A DNA stretch of 64,000 bases from JAXLVB01 sp046329195. Lineage in GTDB: Bacteria > Bacteroidota > Bacteroidia > Cytophagales > Spirosomataceae. Where the stretch lies: the NCBI GenBank assembly GCA_046329195.1, contig JAXLVB010000002.1, positions 496,001 to 560,000 of the forward strand. Reading direction: 5' to 3'. Below, piece after piece: positions 34,657-42,163 of the stretch (position 1 is its first letter; each line of letters opens with the position of its first letter). The notes beneath the pieces are model-generated. The model had not been told where the DNA came from and made no database searches. It was given only the letters and a program-made list of their open reading frames with translations. The position numbers and the translations under genes are program-made.

Positions 34657-36132
34657 CTACAATAGTTCAAATACACGCTCCATGCTTACAGCATTACCGA
34701 TTTTGTCACGTAACTCGCTGATATGTACTCGTTCTTGCTCCATGCTGTCACGGTGACGGATGGTCACGGTGTCATCTTCCATGGTTTGGTAGTCAATGGC
34801 AATACAGAAGGGCGTACCAATCAAATCTTGACGAGTGTATCGCTTACCAATGGCTCCGCCGTCGTCATAAACGGTATTGAACGAATGTTTGAGCGATTTG
34901 GCAATGGCTTGGGCTTTTTCGGCTAAGCCGTCCTTTTTCACCAAAGGCAATACCGCTGCTTTGATAGGGGCCACTGCTGGATGAAACTTGAGATAAACCC
35001 GCTGTTTGGCGGTTTCGCCTTCGCCTACGGTTTCTTCGGTGTAGGCATTGCAGAACGTGGCCAAAAACAAGCGGTCAGCACCTACCGAGGTCTCAACCAC
35101 GTACGGAATGTAGTTTTGGTTGATTTCGGGGTCAAAATATTGTTGTTTTTTCTTGGATAACTCTTGATGGTTGCGCAGGTCAAAGTCGGTGCGAGAGTGA
35201 ATCCCCTCAATTTCTCTAAAGCCAAACGGAAACTGAAACTCAATGTCCACCGCAGCATTGGCGTAGTGCGCCAGCTTGTCGTGGTCGTGGAATTTGAGTT
35301 TAGCGGCTGGCAAGCCAATGGCCTTATGGAAATTCATACGAGCTTGTTTCCAATGCTCATACCATTCCATTTCGGAGCCAGGGCGAACAAAGAACTGCAT
35401 TTCCATTTGTTCAAATTCCCGCATCCGGAACGTAAACTGCCGAGCCACGATCTCGTTGCGGAAGGCTTTTCCAATCTGCGCAATCCCAAATGGAATCTTC
35501 ATCCGACCAGTTTTTTGTACGTTCAAGAAGTTGACAAAGATACCTTGGGCTGTTTCGGGGCGGAGGTAAATCAAACTGGCGTCGTCGGCTACGGAGCCAA
35601 TCTGGGTGCTAAACATCAAGTTGAATTGACGTACGTCGGTCCAGTTGGCAGTGCCAGAAATAGGACAAACGATTCCTTCCGAAATAATTAAATCCCGAAC
35701 AGCAGCGAGGTCTTCGGCACTAAGTAGGCGACCCATTTCGGCCAACAAGGCTTTTGCTTTGTCAGCGTCTCCCGCTTTTTCGTACTCTTCGGCTTTGGCT
35801 TCGAGGAGTTGGTCGGCACGATACCGCTTTTTAGAATCTTTGTTATCAATCATTGGGTCGTTAAACCCATCTACGTGACCAGATGCTTTCCAAGTGAGCG
35901 GGTGCATAAAAATAGCCGCATCCACGCCCACGATGTTGTCGTGAAGCATGGTCATGGCTTTCCACCAAAGCGTTTTGAGGTTATTTTTGAGCTCTACACC
36001 ATTTTGGCCGTAGTCATAAACAGCCTGAAGGCCATCGTAAATTTCTGACGAAGGAAACACAAAGCCGTATTCTTTGGCGTGAGCGATGATGTCTTTTAGC
36101 GCAGTTGCGGTATCTTGTTTTTGTTCTGCCAT
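34657..36132 (-). CDS. glyS: Glycine--tRNA ligase (single-chain, alpha2 type)
   Basis: The enzyme charges tRNA-Gly. The 491 residues are the homodimeric archaeal/eukaryal-like GlyRS found in Bacteroidota, not the alpha2beta2 type. Class II motif 2 is IGKAFRNEIVARQFTFRMREF, with LRPETAQGIFVNFLN before it. The late motif 3 region has GADRLFLATFC, and the anticodon-binding domain follows (APIKAAVLPLVKKDG, about 390 on). A -7 box lies at 36232-36239, about 100 bp before the start. Confidence 0.96.
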   Translation of the reverse strand: MAEQKQDTATALKDIIAHAKEYGFVFPSSEIYDGLQAVYDYGQNGVELKNNLKTLWWKAMTMLHDNIVGVDAAIFMHPLTWKASGHVDGFNDPMIDNKDSKKRYRADQLLEAKAEEYEKAGDADKAKALLAEMGRLLSAEDLAAVRDLIISEGIVCPISGTANWTDVRQFNLMFSTQIGSVADDASLIYLRPETAQGIFVNFLNVQKTGRMKIPFGIAQIGKAFRNEIVARQFTFRMREFEQMEMQFFVRPGSEMEWYEHWKQARMNFHKAIGLPAAKLKFHDHDKLAHYANAAVDIEFQFPFGFREIEGIHSRTDFDLRNHQELSKKKQQYFDPEINQNYIPYVVETSVGADRLFLATFCNAYTEETVGEGETAKQRVYLKFHPAVAPIKAAVLPLVKKDGLAEKAQAIAKSLKHSFNTVYDDGGAIGKRYTRQDLIGTPFCIAIDYQTMEDDTVTIRHRDSMEQERVHISELRDKIGNAVSMERVFELL

Positions 36133-36231
36133 TACGGGGGACGTTAGTTGTTGTCGGTTACCAGTTATCCGTTAATCGTGGTTGTTAAAAATTAATTCGA
36201 GTCAAAGTGCACCCGAACACTCCTTAGCCTG

Positions 36232-36239
36232 CAAAGATA
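36232..36239 (-). promoter_or_regulatory. -7 box of the glyS promoter
   Basis: TATCTTTG on the minus strand matches TAnnTTTG exactly, about 100 bp before the glyS start. The -33 region is only T-rich. Confidence 0.5.
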
Positions 36240-36362
36240 GAGAGATAGGCTTAAAAAACATAAATTCAAGAAACTAAGCACCGAATAGAGTGGTGAATGG
36301 TTGAACTATCTCTAATTACTCATAGAAGTAAAAAATTGGTGTAGCGTATTCATGTAAACGCT

Positions 36363-36403
36363 AAAAACGCAAGCGGCACTTATCGAACGATAAATGCCGC
36401 TTT
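36363..36403 (-). terminator. Terminator after the hypothetical lipoprotein gene
   Basis: On the minus strand AAAGCGGCA, TTATCG and their complements form a long stem around TTCG, followed by GCGTTTTTAG. It stands 85 bp past the stop at 36488. The rest of the 36133-36487 gap holds only TTAC/GTTA-type repeats and the glyS upstream region. Confidence 0.65.
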
Positions 36404-36487
36404 GGGAAAATGCGGTTGTTCTACTCCCAATCAGAACGAGTAAGGAGAATGACTATTTTCTAGTTACCAATTTCGAGTAACCAATCC

Positions 36488-37645
36488 TCAATATGCCTCA
36501 TAAAACTTACGAACACGAGTGGTCAGGCGGTCATATATGGGCTTGCAGAACTCAATGAATAACTGCTGAGGGGGGGGGGGGATTTGTTCTTTGGTTTGGC
36601 AGATGCGTTTTTGGTCACTGTTGAGGGCTCGCTCATCGCCATTAAAATTGCCCCACTCGTTATTCCAAATGTATTCGCCTGGAAACTGCTCTTGCGTCAA
36701 GATTTTGTTAGAACGCACGTCAATAATCTGCATGTTCAGCAATCCTGTTGATTTCACCGATTTTCGGTTGAGGGTATATTTGGCGTTTACTCTGTTAAAT
36801 ACATCTACTTTTTTTCCATTGACGGTAGTCTGCCCCACTACTACACTGTCTTTGCTCGTCAAGGTTTCGGTATTGGAGGTAATCAAGGTTTGACCCACCA
36901 CAAAGTCCACAAATTCTAACCTAACAATTTGGTCTGGGTTTTTGAGGTTGCTGCTACGGGCTTCTTCGGGGGTATAGAATCGCACGAACTTGTTCATGCG
37001 TCGGTTAGTAGCTAAGTATTCATTGATTTTACCTTGAAAATACTCATTACTAAGCTGATACAGCCGAGAATTGACCTGTGCTGGCTCCATAACTACTTTG
37101 AGCGAGGCATAAAAAAACGATTCGTCGAGAAGCCTATCTACGTCTCGATAGGTAGAAACCATATCCTTAGTGGCCGAAAAATGGTCATACGCCTGCCGGG
37201 CTACCATGCGGTCTTGTTTGTTTTGCATGGCATCTAACCCCGCTTCGTAATGGGCACTGGCGGCCAAGTTTCGAGCCGATTCTTCTTCGGTTTGGTAACG
37301 CTTGGGGTTTGGGAATAACTGGGAACAACTAGGGCAACGGCGAATTTCATCAGCCATTTTGTTAAGACTCATGTAGCTTCGGGCAGCCACATCCCATTTA
37401 AACGGGTCGGTTGAGGCTTCGGCTTGGCGAATATTTTCCAACAAATAGGCTTCTGCCTTTGGGTAAGCTTGTTGCAACACTTCGGTAGCAGAGCGATTGT
37501 CAGGACTACGGCGAAGCTTATCAACCGATTGCATGACGGACTCTTCGTAATTGCCACGGTCTAGGGCTTTTTTGCCTGAAGAGCCGCAAGCCACACAAAA
37601 AGCGGCAAGCACCAGAGTCGTCAAATACGAAATAGGATTGCGCAT
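36488..37645 (-). CDS. Hypothetical envelope lipoprotein with poly-C tract
   Basis: The start at 37645 (MRNPISYLTTLVLAAFCVAC) makes a lipoprotein signal with lipobox FCVAC; the longer frame does not. The 385-residue protein has helical, TPR-like repeats (ALDRGNYEESVMQSVDKL, then KAEAYLLENIRQAEA) and a CxxC pair (RRCPSCSQLF). A beta-rich C-terminal half follows. Near the end a run of twelve C on the coding strand (36570-36581) encodes EQIPPPPQQ. Slippage there would change the last 28 residues. Function is unknown. Confidence 0.72.
   Translation of the reverse strand: MRNPISYLTTLVLAAFCVACGSSGKKALDRGNYEESVMQSVDKLRRSPDNRSATEVLQQAYPKAEAYLLENIRQAEASTDPFKWDVAARSYMSLNKMADEIRRCPSCSQLFPNPKRYQTEEESARNLAASAHYEAGLDAMQNKQDRMVARQAYDHFSATKDMVSTYRDVDRLLDESFFYASLKVVMEPAQVNSRLYQLSNEYFQGKINEYLATNRRMNKFVRFYTPEEARSSNLKNPDQIVRLEFVDFVVGQTLITSNTETLTSKDSVVVGQTTVNGKKVDVFNRVNAKYTLNRKSVKSTGLLNMQIIDVRSNKILTQEQFPGEYIWNNEWGNFNGDERALNSDQKRICQTKEQIPPPPQQLFIEFCKPIYDRLTTRVRKFYEAY
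36570..36581 (-). repeat. 12-base homopolymer (C on coding strand) inside a lipoprotein gene
   Basis: The plus strand reads twelve G in a row. Tracts this long are mutation-prone, and they are rare inside genes unless kept for on/off switching. It lies 82 bp before the stop codon. Confidence 0.85.
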
Positions 37646-37744
37646 GGTGGTATCAGATGGAGGGGATAGTTTACAAACCGAAAAATAGGAAGGATTATCG
37701 AAATCTGCCAAACTTCGACGGTGGGATTTAACAAACGGTCGGAA

Positions 37745-38650
37745 TTACTTCATTTTTGAACGTTTGACCAAATAGGAGGTTAAGATGGGGTCAAAGCCTT
37801 CGTTGATGTCGGCCTCGATAAAATCAATTTTGTACTGCCCGCACCGAAGCTTGAGTTCGTAATAAAACTTCTTTAGTTCGCTTTGGTAGTAATTCTTGAC
37901 TTGAGCAGGTTGTACCTTGACTCGCTCGTTGGTTTCGAGGTCAATAAACTCATAGGGACGGTCTTCAAAGTCGAAGTTTTCTTCGGTTTTTTTGTCAGTG
38001 ACATGAAACAGCAACACCTCGTGAAGGTTGTGGCGAAGGTGCTGCATGGCCGAAAACAAACGTTCGGAATTGGCAATGTCATCAAACATATCGCTAAAAA
38101 TCACCACCAACGAGCGTTTGTGGATTTTTTCGGCAATCTCATGAAGTACATCGGCTACAGCGGTTGTTCGTTGGGGCTTGTTTTCTTTGAGCAGATTCTC
38201 TAAATCCAGAAAAATCTTGTGTATATGCGATGGGGTGGACTTGACAGGCGTTTGGATTTCGATTTGGTTAGAAAATGTAGTCAACGACACGGCATCTTTT
38301 TGTTTTTGGAGCATATAAGCCAAGGCCGCTGCTGCCAACACACTAAAAGTGATTTTTCCCTGTGTTTTTTCGGGATAGTACATCGAAGATGACGTGTCAA
38401 TCAATAAATGACAGCGTAGATTGGTTTCTTCTTCGTAACGCTTGGTGTAGAGGCGTTCGGTTTTAGCAAATACCTTCCAGTCAATATGTCGGGTGGTTTC
38501 GCCTGTGTTGTAGAGGCGGTGCTCGGCAAACTCCACCGAAAAGCCATGAAATGGCGATTTGTGAAGCCCCGTTATGAAGCCTTCGACCATTTGGCGAGCC
38601 AAAAACTCAATGTTTCCATACGAACGTGCTTGGGCTAAATCAAATTTCAT
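37745..38650 (-). CDS. DUF58-domain protein (vWA-like)
   Basis: The 301-residue soluble protein opens MKFDLAQARSYGNIEFLARQ and carries the DUF58 core FHGFSVEFAEHRLYNTGE, then TRHIDWKVFAKTERL. A vWA-type metal site DTSSSMYYP (DxSxS) follows, with LVVIFSDMFDD later. DUF58 proteins often work beside MoxR ATPases in membrane or envelope assembly; no MoxR gene is next to it here. Length is usual for the cytoplasmic Bacteroidota form. Confidence 0.9.
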   Translation of the reverse strand: MKFDLAQARSYGNIEFLARQMVEGFITGLHKSPFHGFSVEFAEHRLYNTGETTRHIDWKVFAKTERLYTKRYEEETNLRCHLLIDTSSSMYYPEKTQGKITFSVLAAAALAYMLQKQKDAVSLTTFSNQIEIQTPVKSTPSHIHKIFLDLENLLKENKPQRTTAVADVLHEIAEKIHKRSLVVIFSDMFDDIANSERLFSAMQHLRHNLHEVLLFHVTDKKTEENFDFEDRPYEFIDLETNERVKVQPAQVKNYYQSELKKFYYELKLRCGQYKIDFIEADINEGFDPILTSYLVKRSKMK

Positions 38651-38769
38651 GGCAAATCAAATTATCTTGGCGCCTATGTTGGTTGGCCCCAAGCCCTACA
38701 ATGTTGTGAGTTATTTCTCGTTTATTCGTCCCAACCGAGGTTGGTGTTCATTCAGCTAGCTAAGCAGCT

Positions 38770-38797
38770 CCACTCTAACCTTTCCACTCTAACCTTT
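38770..38797. repeat. Two tandem copies of a 14-bp unit
   Basis: CCACTCTAACCTTT occurs twice in a row (38770-38783 and 38784-38797), followed by TTTCCTTTCACC. It resembles the pyrimidine-rich repeat inside the RNase P arm (about 6971-7030) and the purine-rich stretch near 60940. Confidence 0.7.
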
Positions 38798-38820
38798 TTC
38801 CTTTCACCTTTTCTCTCCCC

Positions 38821-40059
38821 TCATATCTCCTTAATTCCCACTACCTTACCCATATCCTCCCAAAATCTTGGATACGATTTTACAACCACGTCGGCATTAT
38901 CAATTTTGATGTCAACCAACATCGAGAGAGGAGCAAAGGCCATCGCCATCCGGTGGTCGTCGTAGGTGTCAATCACGATGCCATTTTGAGGTGGTGGAGC
39001 AAAGGTGCCTTTTAGTTCATAACGCTCGTTGGGTACTACTTCTGCTAATTCTACCCCAAATTTTATTAATTCGGTCTGGAGTGCCTTCACTCGGTCAGTT
39101 TCTTTGATTTTCAAGCTTTCAATACCCGTTAGCGTCAACGGAATATTCATAGCAGCGCAACAAACCGAAATGGTCTGGGCCAAATCAGGGCAGTTGGTGA
39201 AGTCCCAAGTAAGCGATTCGGCGGCTTTCGTTTTAGTTAGCTTAACGCCTCTTTCGGTAAAACGAGATGTTACCCCCAAGTGTTTCATGATGTCCACCAC
39301 CACGCTATCGCCTTGAAGAGAGTTTTCTTTCAAGCCCAATAGTTCTACTTCTGAGCCTTCGGGGGCCATCGCTACTGCACTGTACCAATAGCTTGCTCCT
39401 GACCAGTCAGACTCAATGCTGTATTGCTTTATCTGATACGATTGGTTTGGCACCACGAGGCGGTTATTCTTCCAGTCGGCTTCGTAATTAATACCAAAAT
39501 ACGCCATTTGTTGTAGCGTCATTTCGATATAGGGTTTTGAGCCTACCTCGCCTTCCAACTGAATCACAATCCCTTCGGGCAACATAGGGGCAATCATCAA
39601 TAGCGCCGAGATATATTGGCTACTCACGCCGCCTTTGATAGAGATTTGATTGTTGCCCGAATACGAAAATCCACTGAGCCGAAGCGGTGGATACCCTTGT
39701 ACTTGTAAGTAGTCTATATTTGCTCCTAAGCTTCGTAAGGCATCTACCAAACTTCCGATGGGGCGCTCGCACATGCGAGGCGTACCTGTCATTACTTTAT
39801 GCTGCCCAGTTACGGCAAAATACGCTGTCATAAAACGCATGGTGGTACCCGCATCAATCACATCGGCAACGTATTCGGTCGATAGCAAGAGCCGCATCAT
39901 GGTGCGTGTATCTCTGGCTTCGGACAAATTAGATAGTTCAGAACGAAAATCGGTAAGTGCATCTATAATCAAAGCTCGGTTACTCTCAGACTTAGAAGAG
40001 GGTAATTGAACTTCCACTTGAAAGGGTCTTTGCACTTTCCTTAAAAATAATCTTCTCAA
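38821..40059 (-). CDS. aroA: 3-phosphoshikimate 1-carboxyvinyltransferase (EPSP synthase)
   Basis: The enzyme joins phosphoenolpyruvate to shikimate-3-phosphate, the sixth step towards chorismate. The 412-residue protein has the substrate-binding opening LPSSKSESNRALIIDAL (K-S-x-S-x-R), the loop VIDAGTTMRFMTA, and the late DDHRMAMAFAPL with the catalytic Asp and Arg. GTTMRF in place of the common GNAGTxxR is usual for Bacteroidota forms. It is a single gene with a good promoter at 40088-40118. Confidence 0.95.
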   Translation of the reverse strand: MRRLFLRKVQRPFQVEVQLPSSKSESNRALIIDALTDFRSELSNLSEARDTRTMMRLLLSTEYVADVIDAGTTMRFMTAYFAVTGQHKVMTGTPRMCERPIGSLVDALRSLGANIDYLQVQGYPPLRLSGFSYSGNNQISIKGGVSSQYISALLMIAPMLPEGIVIQLEGEVGSKPYIEMTLQQMAYFGINYEADWKNNRLVVPNQSYQIKQYSIESDWSGASYWYSAVAMAPEGSEVELLGLKENSLQGDSVVVDIMKHLGVTSRFTERGVKLTKTKAAESLTWDFTNCPDLAQTISVCCAAMNIPLTLTGIESLKIKETDRVKALQTELIKFGVELAEVVPNERYELKGTFAPPPQNGIVIDTYDDHRMAMAFAPLSMLVDIKIDNADVVVKSYPRFWEDMGKVVGIKEI

Positions 40060-40087
40060 CGTGGTAGTTTAATTGGTGACTAAAAGG

Positions 40088-40118
40088 CAAAGGTACTCCG
40101 TTCGGTTCGGAAAGGCAA
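40088..40118 (-). promoter_or_regulatory. Bacteroidota-type promoter of aroA
   Basis: On the minus strand TTG (40116-40118) is followed after exactly 20 bases by TACCTTTG (40088-40095), a full -33/-7 match. It lies about 30 bp before the aroA start at 40059. Confidence 0.65.
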
Positions 40119-40283
40119 GTGAGCCATCTGGATAGGATGCGTATCTTTCTTGGGAAGAAACACAATGAAGGTTGACTTTCAGGAAGTTAGAGGGTTGTAG
40201 GGTTGGTGTGAGTAGTGTCAGATTGACAAATAATTGTAGAAATCGAATAAGAGATAGCCGTAAAAAGGGTCAAACGGCGCCGA

Positions 40284-40901
40284 TTAGAGGCTTTTGAGGA
40301 CTCGTAGCCGATGGCGCTTGTTGATTTTGTACACAGGATGGCTCAAAAAACGGGCTAGTACACCAAACAGCACAAATCCACCCGAAACCTTGGGCACACT
40401 GCTGTCATCCCAGTTGTTTTTCCAGCGTTTGGCATTGATAAAATCAGCCATAAAATAGCCCACTCCTGCTACGGGTGCAAAGTACTGCATACCAGAGACA
40501 AAGGGGATTCGCCGAGTGGCGTAGATTTTTTGGACGTCATGGAGATTGAAGCTGAGGGTCTCAAACTTACCCGTAATTTCGCTCCAAATCGCAAACGAAA
40601 ATGTGCTGTCAGTAATGCCCGCAATATCACCTCGGTACTTGCGATGATCCAAGCGTGATTTAAAACGGATTTCATCGCCTATAAAGTAGCGAAGCCGCTT
40701 GGTTCCCATGTCTTTGTCTAAGACCAGATAGCGCTCGTTTTGAAGTAAGCTCCGCCCTTGAGTACCTGCTTTTTTGAGCAGCAATTCTTCTGCTGACTTG
40801 CGCATCAACTGCTCCTCAATAGGCACAGGGCGACCTTCTTGGGCCCATACACGAGCACCAAGCAACCAACAAAAGCTCCAAAACAAGTAAAAACGGCTCA
40901 A
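40284..40901 (-). CDS. Hypothetical exported protein
   Basis: The 205-residue protein starts MSRFYLFWSFCWLLGARVWAQ, a signal peptide. It then has a helical stretch (RPVPIEEQLMRKSAEELLLK) and a domain with FIGDEIRFKSRLDHRKYRGD, ITDSTFSFAI and a hydrophobic pair near 140-180 (ISGM, FAPVAGVGYFMADFI). I recognise it only as a common Cytophagales protein of unknown role, probably membrane-associated. It lies 23 bp after the DUF502 gene and is probably in one operon with it. Confidence 0.65.
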   Translation of the reverse strand: MSRFYLFWSFCWLLGARVWAQEGRPVPIEEQLMRKSAEELLLKKAGTQGRSLLQNERYLVLDKDMGTKRLRYFIGDEIRFKSRLDHRKYRGDIAGITDSTFSFAIWSEITGKFETLSFNLHDVQKIYATRRIPFVSGMQYFAPVAGVGYFMADFINAKRWKNNWDDSSVPKVSGGFVLFGVLARFLSHPVYKINKRHRLRVLKSL

Positions 40902-40924
40902 TGGAAAGGAGTTCGCTAAAGTGG

Positions 40925-41518
40925 TTATTCCGTAATTTCTAACCCGTCAGAAGGTTCAGGTGATTTAGAAACGCCTCCCGACACAATAAATTTCATTGCT
41001 TCGGCGGTTGGGATGTTAAGCATCATTACATTTTCGGGCGGCACAAAAAACAAATCACCCGCAAAGGCATACGATTGAGGTAGGTAAACGGCTACTAAAT
41101 TTTTGATATTGAGGTCTTTAAGGTCTGTTTGGGTAATGAAGCCCATTCGCCATACTTCGGTGTTTTTATCTAATTTGACCAGAACGGCTTGGTTGAATTT
41201 TTTTTGATTCCCCACAAAAGCCGATACCAAATCCTTGACCGAAAAATAGATAATCCGAACCAAGGGGAGATGGCTGAGGCCTTCTTCTAACACCCGCATG
41301 GCAGGTACGGCTATAAAGGTAGAACCAATCCAGCCAATAAACAGGATAACGCCAAGCACGGTGAGGAGTCCTCCACCTGGAAAATAGAAATAAAACTTGC
41401 TATCAATCCAGTTGAAAAGACTATATATAATATAGACTGTGACAAACAACGGAGCTAACAACAGCAAACCCCGTAAGAAAAATCCAAGTAGTCGGGAAGT
41501 GAAGCGGTTGAATCTCAT
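40925..41518 (-). CDS. DUF502-family membrane protein
   Basis: The 197-residue protein has two N-terminal membrane helices (about residues 10-33 and 48-67) and a soluble C-terminal half. LLLAPLFVTVYIIYSLFNWID, PLVRIIYFSVKDLVSAF and VYLPQSYAFAGDLFFVPPENV are DUF502 signatures. Function in bacteria is unknown; plant homologues (LCV/COV) affect vascular pattern and trafficking. A structured leader candidate (41665-41760) lies 147 bp upstream. Confidence 0.9.
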   Translation of the reverse strand: MRFNRFTSRLLGFFLRGLLLLAPLFVTVYIIYSLFNWIDSKFYFYFPGGGLLTVLGVILFIGWIGSTFIAVPAMRVLEEGLSHLPLVRIIYFSVKDLVSAFVGNQKKFNQAVLVKLDKNTEVWRMGFITQTDLKDLNIKNLVAVYLPQSYAFAGDLFFVPPENVMMLNIPTAEAMKFIVSGGVSKSPEPSDGLEITE

Positions 41519-41664
41519 ACGATAATAACAACAGTTTGGCCAAAGGGATAGATGCTTGTCAATAATGCTAATAAATCTTGCAAGAATCTTTATTACAACA
41601 ACATTCTAAGATGGTTTAGGTTCGGAAATAGGCAAAAAATTCTATCAAAAAATGTAAAACAAAA

Positions 41665-41760
41665 AAAGTCGTACCAACAGCACGACCTTTTCCTTTAACC
41701 TATGATGAATGAAAAAGGCACAGTCGGGCGACTAATGCCTTAACGTGGGCAATATACGGC
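41665..41760 (-). ncRNA. Candidate small RNA or leader with two hairpins
   Basis: On the minus strand two stems follow each other. The first is AGGCA..AGTCG/CGACT..TGCCT, with TTTTT after it. The second is AGTCGT with ACGAC(T) type pairing, with TTTTTTT after it. A TATATTGC sequence just upstream (about 41769-41776) resembles a -7 box. No protein gene precedes the stems, so they more likely end a short RNA or act as an attenuator for DUF502, 147 bp further on. Confidence 0.35.
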
Positions 41761-41885
41761 TTTTTTTTGAATTAGTACTAACTCCACCAAATTATTCCCT
41801 GTTTTTTGCGAAAAATCACGAAAAATACTGAATTTCGCACCGGAATTTCCAAATCTTCATCGGCAAACGTATTCAATAACCTTAT

Positions 41886-41917
41886 TTTCCAAAAAGCATT
41901 GACTTGCTTTTTGGAAA
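41886..41917. repeat. 12-bp palindrome with 8-nt loop
   Basis: TTTCCAAAAAGC (41886-41897) and GCTTTTTGGAAA (41906-41917) are exact complements. There is no T run on either side, so it is more likely a protein-binding site or a structured RNA than a terminator. Confidence 0.5.
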
Positions 41918-42100
41918 GCAATTGTTCCATCCCCAACCCAACTAATAGAACAGTATTGTTACCTGATTTACTTGGTTAATTCTTGAATGAAAACCAGATT
42001 CGCTCTGAATTCTAACTACAACTATTTTTGTAATGTTTTGATTATGAGGTAGTTGTTTGATGATAAGAACGATTTGGAAAAATCAAATCACAAAGGTGTT

Positions 42101-42131
42101 TTGATATACCAGTATTTCTGCCGTAACTTGC
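42101..42131 (+). promoter_or_regulatory. Promoter of the 2-oxoacid oxidoreductase operon
   Basis: TTG (42101-42103) is followed after 20 bases by TAACTTGC, close to TAnnTTTG. It lies 33 bp before the TTG start at 42164. Confidence 0.5.
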
Positions 42132-42163
42132 ATAAACGTACCTAATTAATCCTATTTGAACCG

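Larger units (their letters stand above)
41519..42163. other. Long non-coding region between DUF502 and the 2-oxoacid oxidoreductase operon
   Basis: It holds two terminator-like hairpins (41665-41760, minus), a 12-bp palindrome (41886-41917) and the promoter at 42101-42131. A 50-codon open frame on the minus strand near 41779-41931 (starting MEQLLSKKQ) is possible but overlaps the palindrome, and I do not call it a gene. Confidence 0.5.

Noticed and set aside
38770..38797. CRISPR-like tandem repeats
   Set aside because: There are only two directly adjacent 14-bp copies with no spacers and no cas genes in the window.
41779..41931. Minus-strand 50-codon frame starting MEQLLSKKQ
   Set aside because: It overlaps the 12-bp palindrome and lacks a family match or clear start signals; chance in AT-rich DNA is likely.
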